Positions 20,088 through 29,454 of a stretch of 64,000 nucleotides of DNA are shown here, one piece after another; positions within the stretch are counted from its first letter, which is position 1; every line of letters starts with the position of its first letter. Source of the stretch: Sandaracinaceae bacterium (GTDB lineage Bacteria; Myxococcota_A; Polyangia; Polyangiales; Houyiibacteriaceae). The notes under the pieces are model-generated. The model ran no database searches. It was not told the DNA's origin and worked only from the letters and a program-made list of their open reading frames with translations. The stretch spans positions 1 to 64,000 of the forward strand of contig JADJJE010000027.1 in the NCBI GenBank assembly GCA_016706685.1. Direction: 5' to 3'. A program made the position numbers and the translations under genes.

Positions 20088-22373
20088 ATGCTGCCCGCGA
20101 CGTTCCTCTTCGGCGTCCCGGGCGGCGCGCTGGTCGCTGGGCTGCTCTTCCTGGCGTGTCTGGCCGTGGGCGTGCTGGCGTGGCGTGATGTGGCCGGCCT
20201 CCCGCCCCCGCGTCGCAAGGCGCTGCGTGGGTTGCGCGCCGCGTCGCTGGTGCTCGTGTTCCTGGTGTGCAGCCGCCCGGGGTGCTCGCAGGAGCAGCGC
20301 GAGTCCATCGACGGGCGCCTGGTGGTGCTCTTCGACACCTCGCACAGCGTGAGCCTCGAGCTGGCCGACACCTCACGCGCCCAGCAAGCCGCGGCGCTGG
20401 CGGCCGCGTGGAGCAACCAGCCCGCGGCGGCCACGGCGCGCGTGCTGCGCTTCGGGGCCGAACTCGAAGACACCTCGCTGGCCGAGCTGGGCGAGGCCTA
20501 CCCCACCAACGACGAGCGCTCGCGCCTGGTGGAGTCCCTCCGCCGCCTCGCCGCGCAAGACGGGCAGCTCGAGATCGGCGCCATCCTAGTGGTGTCCGAC
20601 GGCGCAGACACGGACATGGCCACGCTGCCGGACGACTTCGACCTCGACGGTGTGCGCGTGCACGCCGCGGCGCTCGGCGCCGACGACGAGGTCACCGACG
20701 ACGCGATCCGCAGCGTGCGCGTGGACTCGGTGGGCTACCTGCGGCAGCCCCTGCGCGTGCGCGTGCAGCTGGCCACCACCGAGGAGGAGGCGCGCCGAGT
20801 GCCCTTGCGCCTGTGGCAGGGCGACGAGCTGCTGCGCGAGCAGACGGTCACCATCCCGGCCAGCGGGGACATCGACGTCACGCTCGAGCTCACGCCCACG
20901 CGCCTCGGGCGCTCGCTCTATCGAGTGAGCATCCCGGTGAGCGCCGACGACGCGGTGCCCAGCAACAACGACCGCTCGTTCTTGATCAACGTGCGGCGCG
21001 ACAAGCTGCGCGTGCTGCTGGTCACCGGCCAGCCCAGCTGGGACGTGCGCTTCCTGCGTGTGTTCCTGAAGCGTGACCCGGCCATCGACCTCATCTCGTT
21101 CTTCATTCTGCGCACCGCCAACGACCTGACCATGGCGCCGTCCGAAGAGCTGGCGCTCATCCCGTTCCCCACCGACGAGCTCTTCAGCGAGCACCTCGGC
21201 AGCTTCGACATCATCCTCTTCCAGAACTTCGACTACGCGCCGTACGAGATGGGCCCCTACCTGCCGCGCATCCGCGACTACGTCATGCGCGGCGGTGCGT
21301 TCGCGATGATCGGCGGAGACCGCGCGTTCGGACCGGGAGGCTACGCGGGCACGCCCATCGAAGCGGTGCTGCCCGTGGGCGTGCCGGCCGAGTCGCTGCC
21401 GCCCGAGCGCTCGCTGGTGGAGGGGCGCTTTCAGCCGGTGGTGGTGACCGACCACCGGCACCACCCGCTGGTGGCGCTGCTGCCCGACGACGCCGAGAGC
21501 CTGCGCCTGTGGGCCAGCCTCAGCCCGCTCGAGGGCGCCAACCAGGTCACCGAGGTGAACGCGCGCGGCCGCGTGCTGCTGGAGCACCCGCGTGAGCGCG
21601 CGCTCAACGGAGCCCCGCTGCCCATCTTGGTGGCGGGGCGCGCGGGCGAGGGCCGCGTCATGGCGCTGACCGTGGACACCAGCTGGCGCTGGGGCATGAC
21701 CAGCGCGGGCGAGAGCGGCGACGCGAGCGCCTACGACCGCTTCTGGGACCGTGCGCTGCGCTGGCTGAGCAAGGACCCCACGCTGGACCCCGCGCGCGTC
21801 ATGACCGACCGCGAGCGGTACGCCGCCGAGGGGCGCGTGCGCGTGGACGGCGTCATCCGTGACGAGGTGCACTCACCCTATGCCAGCCGCGAGCTGACGC
21901 TGCTGGTGATGCCGGCCGAGGGCGAGGTGCCCCTAACGTCTCGCTCGGTGACCACCGACGCCTCGGGGGCCTTCTCCACCGAGCTGGTGGCCCCGCGTCA
22001 GCCCGGCGGCTACCGCGTGGTGGTGCGCGAGCTGGCGGGTGCCCCGAGCGCTGACCCTGCCGCAGCGGCCGGACCAGCAGGAGTGGAGCCCCCGGCCGAG
22101 CTGGCCTCGGAGTGGTTCGTCGTGGACCAAGGGGGTGACGAGCTGGCCGACCCGCGCCCACGCCCCGAGCTGCTTCGAGCGCTGACCGAGCGCACGGGCG
22201 GCACCTTCACCGACGCCTCGTCGCGGCCAGCGTTGGCCAGCTTCGACACGCGCCGCACCCGCTCGCTCGGGGTGGCCACGTCGTTCCCGTTCGAGTCTTG
22301 GCCTGCGCTGGTGGCGCTGGTGGCGCTGCTGCTGCTCGAGTGGGGCGCGCGTCGTCGTTGGGGGCGCCGCTGA
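20088..22373 (+). CDS. Large membrane protein with VWA-like and glutamine-amidotransferase-like domains
   Basis: 761 residues. Two N-terminal helices (about 8-31 and 51-62) are followed by a VWA-like domain from 75 with the MIDAS sequence DTSHS at 84-88. A beta-sandwich and a GATase1-like region follow (TGQPSWDVRFLRVFL; FDIILFQNFDY; GGAFAMIGGDRAFGPGGY), and there is a final helix near the C-terminus (WPALVALVALLLLEW). This is the usual partner of DUF4159 proteins in BatA-type membrane operons. Most of the chain is probably periplasmic. The ATG is chosen where the hydrophobic N-terminus starts. The mechanism is unknown. Confidence 0.85.
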   Translation: MLPATFLFGVPGGALVAGLLFLACLAVGVLAWRDVAGLPPPRRKALRGLRAASLVLVFLVCSRPGCSQEQRESIDGRLVVLFDTSHSVSLELADTSRAQQAAALAAAWSNQPAAATARVLRFGAELEDTSLAELGEAYPTNDERSRLVESLRRLAAQDGQLEIGAILVVSDGADTDMATLPDDFDLDGVRVHAAALGADDEVTDDAIRSVRVDSVGYLRQPLRVRVQLATTEEEARRVPLRLWQGDELLREQTVTIPASGDIDVTLELTPTRLGRSLYRVSIPVSADDAVPSNNDRSFLINVRRDKLRVLLVTGQPSWDVRFLRVFLKRDPAIDLISFFILRTANDLTMAPSEELALIPFPTDELFSEHLGSFDIILFQNFDYAPYEMGPYLPRIRDYVMRGGAFAMIGGDRAFGPGGYAGTPIEAVLPVGVPAESLPPERSLVEGRFQPVVVTDHRHHPLVALLPDDAESLRLWASLSPLEGANQVTEVNARGRVLLEHPRERALNGAPLPILVAGRAGEGRVMALTVDTSWRWGMTSAGESGDASAYDRFWDRALRWLSKDPTLDPARVMTDRERYAAEGRVRVDGVIRDEVHSPYASRELTLLVMPAEGEVPLTSRSVTTDASGAFSTELVAPRQPGGYRVVVRELAGAPSADPAAAAGPAGVEPPAELASEWFVVDQGGDELADPRPRPELLRALTERTGGTFTDASSRPALASFDTRRTRSLGVATSFPFESWPALVALVALLLLEWGARRRWGRR

Positions 22374-22487
22374 TACGGGGCGGCCAGTCCTCGTCGGTGG
22401 CGCTCGTGTAGGATACATCGCTCATGACAGCGTCCATGAGAGAACGGAGATCGCCAGCGGCGACACGCGTCGATACACTCGCGTCCA

Positions 22488-23477
22488 ATGTCATCCGTCT
22501 CTAGCCCGGTGCGCACCGCGTTCTGCTTGCCACTGCTCGCGTTGCTCGCCCTCGGCTGCGATGACGGCGCGGTCATCGACATCGACGCGCGCCGCGACGT
22601 GGGCGTGGGCGACCTCGGTCTGCTCGATGGGGCGGTGGATGCGGGGGGCGACACGGGCGTGCTCCCCGACGGGGGCTGCGCGCCCGAGCCGGACCCCTAC
22701 GCGCCCCTCGACACGGGCGGACCGGCCGCCGAGTCCCAAGCCTCCTGCGAGCTGCGCGTGGGCCCGAGCGAGCCTGCTCTCGGCCCCATGGGGCAGCGTT
22801 TCGTGGTGCAGACGCTGGGCAGCGTTGCCTCTCCCGTGGCGCTCTCGTGCGGTGGAACGGGCGACGGCACCTCGCCCTACGCGTCGCGCAGCCAGGTGTT
22901 CGGCTGCGGCCAGCGCCTGCGCGTGGTGGACCTCGCACGCAGCACCTGCATGGTGGTGGAGGCGCAGACCAGCGGCCCGCACGTGTGCGCCGAAGAGAGC
23001 GCCGGCGCCGCCGTGCTGGACCTCTCGCCGCAGGTCACGAGCCTCGTGCTCGGACAGGCCAGCGTGGCGCTCGCCGATGGCCGCGAGGTGTTGGTGGCGC
23101 CCATCGGCAACACCAACCCACTCGGCGCGTGCACCCACACCAGCGCGCCCTCGGCAGCGCTCGCGGGCTTCATCGGGGGCCCGTGCAACGCAGATGGCGA
23201 CTGCACCTTCACGGGTGGCGTGTGTCAGCTCGCCGCAGATGGCTACCCCGGCGGGCACTGCACGCGGCCCTGCACCACGTCGTGTCCCGACGAGGCGGGT
23301 GCCAACGCCTTCACGGGCTGCGCCGCTCCCGACGATACGCTGCGCTGCTACGCGCGCTGCGACTTCACGCTCTTCGTGGACGGCTGCCGGCCAGGCTATG
23401 GCTGCTTCACGGAGGCGGCCCCGTTGGTGGGCGGCAGCGATCGCGACATCTGCTTGCCGCTGCTCTGCACGCCCTGA
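22488..23477 (+). CDS. Hypothetical Cys-rich lipoprotein
   Basis: 329 residues; lipobox LALGC (Cys about 24), then a stalk rich in Asp/Gly (GVGDLGLLDGAVDAGGDTGV). The C-terminal third has a cysteine-rich segment (CNADGDC...GGVCQLAADGYPGGHC...CTTSC) of the kind seen in Myxococcota outer-surface lipoproteins with EGF/Dickkopf-like spacing. It is probably cell-surface or periplasmic. No enzyme family is recognised. TACACT at 22474-22479 lies 8 nt before the ATG. Confidence 0.78.
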   Translation: MSSVSSPVRTAFCLPLLALLALGCDDGAVIDIDARRDVGVGDLGLLDGAVDAGGDTGVLPDGGCAPEPDPYAPLDTGGPAAESQASCELRVGPSEPALGPMGQRFVVQTLGSVASPVALSCGGTGDGTSPYASRSQVFGCGQRLRVVDLARSTCMVVEAQTSGPHVCAEESAGAAVLDLSPQVTSLVLGQASVALADGREVLVAPIGNTNPLGACTHTSAPSAALAGFIGGPCNADGDCTFTGGVCQLAADGYPGGHCTRPCTTSCPDEAGANAFTGCAAPDDTLRCYARCDFTLFVDGCRPGYGCFTEAAPLVGGSDRDICLPLLCTP

Positions 23478-23490
23478 CGCGCTGGGTGCC

Positions 23491-23895
23491 CTAGCGCAGC
23501 TTCCAGCCCACGCGGGCCAGCGCAAAACGAACCTTCCCGCGCAGCTCGGCGGGGTTGGCCCCGCAGCGCGCCACCCCTTCGGCGCCCAGCAGCACCACCA
23601 TCGCCGCTGCGGCGTGGCCCACCAAACAGGGCAGGGGCTCGTTGGCCACCAAGTCGGCCAGCGGCTCGGGCAGTGTGGCCACGGGCATGAGCCGCACGGG
23701 GATGCGCGTCTCCTGGGGACCGGCGCCGTCGTTGCCAATCAGGGTCTCGAGGTGGATGACCCCGCTGCCTTCGTTGCCGAAGCGCACCACCCGCTTTTCG
23801 GATTCCAGCAGCTCGCCGAGGTGGCCCGGATCGTCACGATAGATGTAGGTCAGGCGGTCGAGCGTGAGGGTCACGGTGCGCCCATCATACGTCAT
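23491..23895 (-). CDS. Hypothetical protein
   Basis: A 134-residue product from the ATG MTYDGRTVTLTLDRLTYIYRDD; an alternative GTG start lies six codons earlier at 23913. The first half looks like beta strands (LTLDRLTY, VVRFGNEGSGVIHLE), the second is more hydrophobic (LVANEPLPCLVGHAAAAMVVLLGAEG). No signal peptide and no recognised family. It is convergent with the Cys-rich lipoprotein, 13 bp apart. Codon use is like that of its neighbours, which supports a real gene. Confidence 0.6.
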   Translation of the reverse strand: MTYDGRTVTLTLDRLTYIYRDDPGHLGELLESEKRVVRFGNEGSGVIHLETLIGNDGAGPQETRIPVRLMPVATLPEPLADLVANEPLPCLVGHAAAAMVVLLGAEGVARCGANPAELRGKVRFALARVGWKLR

Positions 23896-24111
23896 GCTCC
23901 TGAGTGTCACCAAGCCTGTACATCACCGTTGCGTCGCGGGATGCACGCCTGTAGGCTCACCGGCGAGGGGAGCTGAGGCGGCCATTGTCGCCAGGGGCTC
24001 CCGAGAAAGCTGGGCGCGCTCCTCATCCCATCCCCGCGCCCGGTGGACTCGAGATCACCTCGGCCTGCTCTCATCCCAGCGGCCGATGTGATCTCCGCCT
24101 ATGACGCGACG

Positions 24112-24150
24112 GGACGGAAAGAGAAGAGCCCACCTCGGGAGGCGGGCTCT
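24112..24150 (-). terminator. Rho-independent terminator of the DUF4397 gene
   Basis: Reading on the minus strand, AGAGCCCGCC and GGTGGGCTCT (24125-24150 with a short CTCCCGA loop) form a strong stem with one mismatch, followed by TCTCTTTCC. It sits 31 bp after the DUF4397 stop codon. Confidence 0.75.
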
Positions 24151-24180
24151 GCTCATCAGGTCTTCGAGGCGGACGCTAGC

Positions 24181-25350
24181 TCAGGGAGCCGGCGCGTAGT
24201 CCACGAAGGACAACACGAGGGGGGTGCGGCCGGCGTAGTTGGCCCAGGCGGCCGGGTCATCCTGCGGCAGCACCATCGGGGCCGACGCGTAGCGGGCGTC
24301 GCCCATGGCGTAGACGGTGATGATCGTGCCGGCGGTGATGCTGGGCTCCACGTTCGGCGGCATGGCCATGGCGTTGGCCGGGCTGAAGAACACGGGCACC
24401 ACGTTGGAGGGCAGGCCGCTGGCCGCCGGGGTCGACGACAGCGCGCAGTTGCCGGTCAAGGTGGACGCGTCCAGCGGGTTCTTGAGCGTCAGGAAGACCA
24501 TACCCGTGGCGACCGCGGGCACGGTGGCGTAGCCCGAGATGTCGCCGGTGGCGACGGCGGCATGGATGACCGTGGGGGCGGCGCCGTCCATCGCCAGCCC
24601 GTCGAGGTCGTAGCAGAGGTCGGCCGGCGGCAGGTTGTGGATGCTGTGGACGAAGCGCACGCGTGCGCTGCCCGCCACCACGTCGTCCACGTCTTCGTCC
24701 TGCTCGAGCGTGGCGCTGATGGCGCCCGTCGGGCAGGGAACCGTTCCGGCGAGACAGGTGTTGGTGTTGTCACGGAACCCGCTCACGACGAGCGAGTACG
24801 ACTCACCGCGCTCGAGCGTAGAGGGATCGAACGGGAAGGAGAACAGGCAGGGGACGGTGTCGTCGCCACAGTTCGCATCGAGGCCCGCCGTCGGGCAGGT
24901 GACGGCCGGCTGAATGGCGCCCACCGCGTCGTTGTCCACGCGCGCTTCGTCATAGACACGCACCGTGGAGAGCGGGAGCGTCTCCTGGTAGGGCGTGACA
25001 GCGCGGAACGGCAGGCCGAGGCGCAGGTCGATCTCGTCCAACAGGTCCGCGTTGGGCGGCAACGCAATGACCCCGAGGCCGGCGACTTCGACACAAAGGC
25101 GGATGCCGTTGATGGGCACGTTGGTGGCCGTCAGGAGGTCGGACACCCCGTGCACGACGCGGACCTGCGCCAGCGGGAGGATGGGTCCCTGGTCGACGCC
25201 CTCGTCCTCGGGGCCCATGTCGGTGGGGCTGCCGAGGTCGCGGCCCATGTCCACTACGCCGCCGTCGCTTTCGCCACAGCCAACGCCGGCGATTGCCAGC
25301 AACAACGAGACAGGGAGGAAGCCCCCACGCACCATAGAAAGTCTTGTCAT
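24181..25350 (-). CDS. DUF4397 domain lipoprotein
   Basis: 389 residues from MTRLSMVRGG; a GGAG ribosome site 6 nt upstream favours this ATG over the one four codons earlier. The lipobox GVGC is followed by an Asp/Gly/Met-rich stalk (VDMGRDLGSPTDMGPEDEG). Two DUF4397-type repeats follow: LAQVRVVHGVSDLL (about 60) and SARVRFVHSIHNLPPADLCYD (about 230). DUF4397 proteins are secreted or surface beta-sandwich proteins of unknown role. It is divergent from the RTMLG-motif gene, with a 195-bp gap that holds both promoters. Confidence 0.82.
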   Translation of the reverse strand: MTRLSMVRGGFLPVSLLLAIAGVGCGESDGGVVDMGRDLGSPTDMGPEDEGVDQGPILPLAQVRVVHGVSDLLTATNVPINGIRLCVEVAGLGVIALPPNADLLDEIDLRLGLPFRAVTPYQETLPLSTVRVYDEARVDNDAVGAIQPAVTCPTAGLDANCGDDTVPCLFSFPFDPSTLERGESYSLVVSGFRDNTNTCLAGTVPCPTGAISATLEQDEDVDDVVAGSARVRFVHSIHNLPPADLCYDLDGLAMDGAAPTVIHAAVATGDISGYATVPAVATGMVFLTLKNPLDASTLTGNCALSSTPAASGLPSNVVPVFFSPANAMAMPPNVEPSITAGTIITVYAMGDARYASAPMVLPQDDPAAWANYAGRTPLVLSFVDYAPAP

Positions 25351-25545
25351 CCGGAACTCCATGTTTCACCCCACAAGGCCCCATCGCCAGCCGGAGGTAT
25401 GGTCTAGGAGCATAGCCGGTATTGTTTCCAAACGGAAGCATTGTGCAGAATTGCCACTCAGCTGTCATGGAGTGCCACCTACCTGGCGCGCTGACCTGGC
25501 GAAAGCGGGACATCTCACAGGAACCGGGCTACGCTCGGGGCCCCT

Positions 25546-27420
25546 ATGTCGGTGATGGAATCCTGCCCCCACTGCGGCACGCCCCAAGCCCAAGGCGTGC
25601 GTTTTTGTGGGCAATGCGGGCAGAGCATGGCTCGAGCCGCGCCTGCGCCGGCCGTGCAGACTGCACCCGCGCCAGCACCCAGCCCCACCAAGCGCGCTCC
25701 TCAGCGCACCATGCTGGGCTTGCCCAGCGAGATGCTGGCCCAGTCCGCACCGCCCGCGCCAGCGCCCGCCCCGGCGCCCGTACCCGTGAAGGCGCCAAAG
25801 CCGAGCCCCGCGAGGACCATGCTGGGCCTCCCTGCGGTTTTCGCGCCCGAGCCGCCAGCCGCCGCGCCCGCGCAGCCAACCCAGTCAGCCCCAGCGGCCG
25901 CAAAGCCCAAGGGGCCGTCGCCCGCCCGTACCATGCTGGGCATGCCCGCGGCCGCCGTGGCCCAGGCCGCGCAAGCGGCGCAGGCCGGCCAGGCTCCGCC
26001 CGGGGAGCGTGAGTCCAGCAGCGGCCGTGACTCATCACCGCTCAACCCGCGCACGCGCCGGAAGTCGCGCGCCGAGATGGGCCTCACCATGGTGGAGGGC
26101 GTTGCTCCGTCCATGCCCGAGCCGGTGAGTGACGACCAGCGCCCGGGCCGCGCGCGGGCCTCGGCCAACTACGGCATGGTGCCGATTCCTCCACCGCGCC
26201 AAGAAGACTCGAGCGACGACCTTCCCACCCTGCCCAAGAGCAAGGCGCCGATGATCGCCGGGGTGGTGTTCGCGGCGCTGCTGTTCATCGGCGCCGTCGT
26301 GGCGCTGCTGGTGTGGCTGATGAGTGGAGGCCCCGAGGTGCGCGCCACCGTCGCGCAGACCGACGCGGGGGAGGTGCTCCAGCTGGAACTGCCCGACGTC
26401 GCACCGGGCTCACGCGTGCGCCTAGGGGGCATCGAGGCTCCCGTCGACGCGGGGCGCGCCACGCTGCCGCTGTCGTCGGATGCGCTGCACGTGGGGCCCA
26501 ACGAGCTCGCGCTGGCGGTGGTGGGGCCGGATGGCTCGTCCGAAGAGGTGCCGCTCACGCTGCTGGTGGCGTACCGCGTGCGCGCCGATCTCAGCGCCCT
26601 CGAGCAGCGGCCTCCCGTGCTGCGTTACATGGTGGAGGCCCAGCCTGGCGCTAGCGTGGCGCTGGACGGGCGCCCCGTGACACTGGACGCCGGCGGCATG
26701 GGTCACCACGACTACCCTGTGGTCGCGTCGGCCGATGACCAGGGCGTGGAGCGCATCGTCCGCTACGAAGTGCGCACGGCGGATGGGGCGACCGAGACGG
26801 GCCACATCACCACGCGCGTGCCCTACGCGGCGCTCACGGTGGACCGGCCCGGCAACGAGCTGATCACCGATCAGGGCACCGTGGAAGTGGCGGGCAGCGT
26901 GGCGGCAGGCGCCACGGTCATGCTGGACGGAACCGCGCTCGAGCTGCGTGACGGACGCTTCTTGCAGCGAGTGCCCGTGGCCGAGGTGCGTGAGTACCGC
27001 CTGCAGCTGATGGTGCGGCAGCCCGGCTTCGCGCCTCGCCACAGGGAGATCGTGGTGCGGCGCGTGGCGGACCTTTCGGCCGAGGCGGCCCGCTACCCGG
27101 TGGACGCCACGCTCACGTACGCGCGCATCGCACAGAACCCCGCCATCTATCGCGGGCAGAGCATGGCCGTGGAGGGGCGCGTCTATCACGTGGACGTGCA
27201 CGAGGGCCGCAGCGTGCTGCAGATGATGGTGCGCGAGTGCGGCGGTGGTCAGCGCTGCGCGCTGTGGGTCACGTACCCGGCCGCCACCGAAGCCACCGTG
27301 GGGTCGTGGGTGCGCGTGGTGGGCGACGTGGCCGGTGAGCAAGCGTTCCAACCCCGCTCGGGCGGTGCGACCATGACGGTGCCACGGGTCGACGCGCGCT
27401 TCGTGTTGCCCATTCGTTGA
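25546..27420 (+). CDS. Zinc-ribbon membrane protein with three RTMLG motifs
   Basis: 624 residues. A double-CxxC zinc ribbon is at 7-25 (CPHCGTP...FCGQCGQ). A Pro/Ala-rich cytosolic region follows, carrying the same RTMLG(L/M)P motif at 54, 90 and 128. One membrane helix lies at about 236-259, then a periplasmic part of beta-sandwich-like segments and a C-terminal OB-like segment (QSMAVEGRVYHV; GSWVRVVGDVAG). The repeated threonines are candidate sites for the kinase encoded 33 bp downstream, which has a matching zinc ribbon; that link is inference. TACGCT (25530-25535) lies 10 nt before the ATG. Function is not assigned. Confidence 0.8.
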   Translation: MSVMESCPHCGTPQAQGVRFCGQCGQSMARAAPAPAVQTAPAPAPSPTKRAPQRTMLGLPSEMLAQSAPPAPAPAPAPVPVKAPKPSPARTMLGLPAVFAPEPPAAAPAQPTQSAPAAAKPKGPSPARTMLGMPAAAVAQAAQAAQAGQAPPGERESSSGRDSSPLNPRTRRKSRAEMGLTMVEGVAPSMPEPVSDDQRPGRARASANYGMVPIPPPRQEDSSDDLPTLPKSKAPMIAGVVFAALLFIGAVVALLVWLMSGGPEVRATVAQTDAGEVLQLELPDVAPGSRVRLGGIEAPVDAGRATLPLSSDALHVGPNELALAVVGPDGSSEEVPLTLLVAYRVRADLSALEQRPPVLRYMVEAQPGASVALDGRPVTLDAGGMGHHDYPVVASADDQGVERIVRYEVRTADGATETGHITTRVPYAALTVDRPGNELITDQGTVEVAGSVAAGATVMLDGTALELRDGRFLQRVPVAEVREYRLQLMVRQPGFAPRHREIVVRRVADLSAEAARYPVDATLTYARIAQNPAIYRGQSMAVEGRVYHVDVHEGRSVLQMMVRECGGGQRCALWVTYPAATEATVGSWVRVVGDVAGEQAFQPRSGGATMTVPRVDARFVLPIR

Positions 27421-27453
27421 ACGACCGCAGCCGAACGACCGCTGAACCACGAG

Positions 27454-29454
27454 ATGGACCCGAAAGCCACCGCCAAGACCGCCGAGCACCGCCCCTGCAC
27501 GGAGTGCGGGCGGCTGAACTCGTTCGAGGCGCGCTTCTGCGGGGCGTGTGGCAACGAGCTGGTGAGCGAGAGCCAGGCGCTGGGCAACGAGGTCATGGCG
27601 GACCCGCTCATCGGGCGCATCATCGCGGACCGCTACCGCATCCTGCAGTTCTTGGGGCGCGGCGGCATGGGCGTGGTCTACCGCGTGGAGCACGTGCACA
27701 TCGGCAAGGTCATGGCCATGAAGCTGCTGCACGGCGAGCTGGCGCGCGACCGCGACACCATCAAGCGCTTTCGCCGCGAAGCCGAGGCGGCCTCCAAGCT
27801 GAGCCACCCCAACACGGTGCAGGTCTTCGACTTCGGCTCGAGCCAGGGCCTCATGTACTTGGTCATGGAGTACGTGGACGGCCGAGACTTGGGCCAGGTC
27901 ATCCGGGACGCGGGCACGCTCGACTTCGCCCGCGTGGCACGCCTCACGGCGCAGGTCTGTGGCTCCGTGGCCGAGGCCCATCGCTTGGGCATCGTGCACC
28001 GCGACATCAAGCCCGAGAACGTCATGATCGTGACGCGCCCCGACCAGGGCGAGACCGCCAAGGTGCTGGACTTCGGGCTGGCCAAGCTGCGCGACACGCA
28101 GGCGGGCAACACCGTCACGCGCGCCGGGGCCATCGTGGGGACGCCCTACTACATGCCGCCCGAGCAGATTCGCGGCGAGGACGTGGACCCCCGAGGCGAC
28201 GTCTACGCGATTGGCGCCATGATGTACAAGGCGGTCACCGGAGCGCCACCGTTCGTGGCCGCCTCGCCCATGGGCGTGCTCACCAAGCACCTCACCGAGG
28301 CGCTCACGCCGCCTTCGCACAAGCTCGCCAAGGTGCCTCCCGAGGCGGACGTCATCATCGGCCGCGCCATGGAGAAGGAGGCGCGCGACCGCTATCCGGA
28401 CGCCGACGCCCTGCGTGCCGCGTTGGCCGACTACCTGGGCCTCGTGGGCCACGACATGACCGACCCGAGCCTGGCGCTCGAGAGCCGTGAGCTGAGCTCC
28501 TCGGGGCGTCGCAAGGTGGCGCAGCTGGCCACGCGCGGTGACGTGGACCGCTTCGAGCATCGCCTCCAGCGGCGCGGGCTGTTCGCGTACACCGTGGGGG
28601 TGCTGGCCGTGGCGGCGCTCATCACGGTGGGCGTGGTCTACGGGCGTCGCTACCTGGCCACGCTCGCCCCGCCCACCGAAGAGTCCGAGCCCAACGACAC
28701 ACCCGAGACGGCCTCGCGCATCTTGCGTGACGGCGTGCTGAGCGCGCACCTGGGGCAGCGCGTGTCCGAGACGGAGGGCGACGTGGACTTCTACCGCATC
28801 GTGCGGCGCGGCCAGGGTCGTGAGCACCTCGACGTGGTCGCTTCGGGTGTGCCCAACGTGGACATGATCCTCGAGCTGGTGCGGGTGGGCGGCCGCGTGC
28901 CCGCCATCGAGGTGAACGCGGGCGGCGTGGGTGAAGGGGAGTCGCTCATCGCCTTTCCCGTGTCGGACGACGATTACCTCATCCGGGTGCGCCAGACCGT
29001 GGCCGCGGGCGAGCGGCCCATCGAGAACGTGAGCGACCCGTACAGCATCGTGTGGCGGGTGAGCGCCCCCGAGCTGGATCACGAGCGTGAGCCCAACGAC
29101 TCGCTCGAGACGGCCGGGCAGGTCCCGCTGATGGGAACGGTGCGCGGGCGCATCGGCTGGCGCGACGACGTGGACCTCTACTGCGTGGACACGTCGGCCG
29201 ACCGCGTGGGCGCGCGCGTGAGCGGCATCCCGGGCCTGGATCTGGTGCTGCGCGTGGTGCAGCGGGCCGAGCAGTCCAGCTCGAAGATCGACGCCGAGGG
29301 CGTGGGGAGCGAAGAGAGCGTGAAGGACCTGCGGGTGCTCGCTGGGCAGACCTGCTTCGAGGTGTCGGTGGACATGAACGCGAGCGACACGGCCTGGGCC
29401 AGCCCCTCCGAGATGTACGTTCTCGAGGTCTTCGCGGGGGTGGACGGTGGCTGA
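27454..29454 (+). CDS. Membrane Ser/Thr kinase with zinc ribbon and periplasmic PPC-like domains
   Basis: 666 residues. Zinc ribbon at 15-33 (CTECGRL...FCGACGNE). Hanks kinase at 60-325 with LGRGGMGVVY, catalytic Lys in MAMKLL, HRDIKPEN near 183 and DFGLAK near 207, then a membrane helix at about 376-397. Two PPC-like beta-sandwich repeats lie in the periplasm: SEPNDTPETASRILRDG...VDFYRI (410-520) and REPNDSLETAGQVPLMG...VDLYCVD (535-640). PPC domains usually sit on secreted proteases, so here they may sense a periplasmic ligand. It is the second gene of a three-gene operon and overlaps the propeller gene by 8 bp. Confidence 0.92.
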   Translation: MDPKATAKTAEHRPCTECGRLNSFEARFCGACGNELVSESQALGNEVMADPLIGRIIADRYRILQFLGRGGMGVVYRVEHVHIGKVMAMKLLHGELARDRDTIKRFRREAEAASKLSHPNTVQVFDFGSSQGLMYLVMEYVDGRDLGQVIRDAGTLDFARVARLTAQVCGSVAEAHRLGIVHRDIKPENVMIVTRPDQGETAKVLDFGLAKLRDTQAGNTVTRAGAIVGTPYYMPPEQIRGEDVDPRGDVYAIGAMMYKAVTGAPPFVAASPMGVLTKHLTEALTPPSHKLAKVPPEADVIIGRAMEKEARDRYPDADALRAALADYLGLVGHDMTDPSLALESRELSSSGRRKVAQLATRGDVDRFEHRLQRRGLFAYTVGVLAVAALITVGVVYGRRYLATLAPPTEESEPNDTPETASRILRDGVLSAHLGQRVSETEGDVDFYRIVRRGQGREHLDVVASGVPNVDMILELVRVGGRVPAIEVNAGGVGEGESLIAFPVSDDDYLIRVRQTVAAGERPIENVSDPYSIVWRVSAPELDHEREPNDSLETAGQVPLMGTVRGRIGWRDDVDLYCVDTSADRVGARVSGIPGLDLVLRVVQRAEQSSSKIDAEGVGSEESVKDLRVLAGQTCFEVSVDMNASDTAWASPSEMYVLEVFAGVDGG

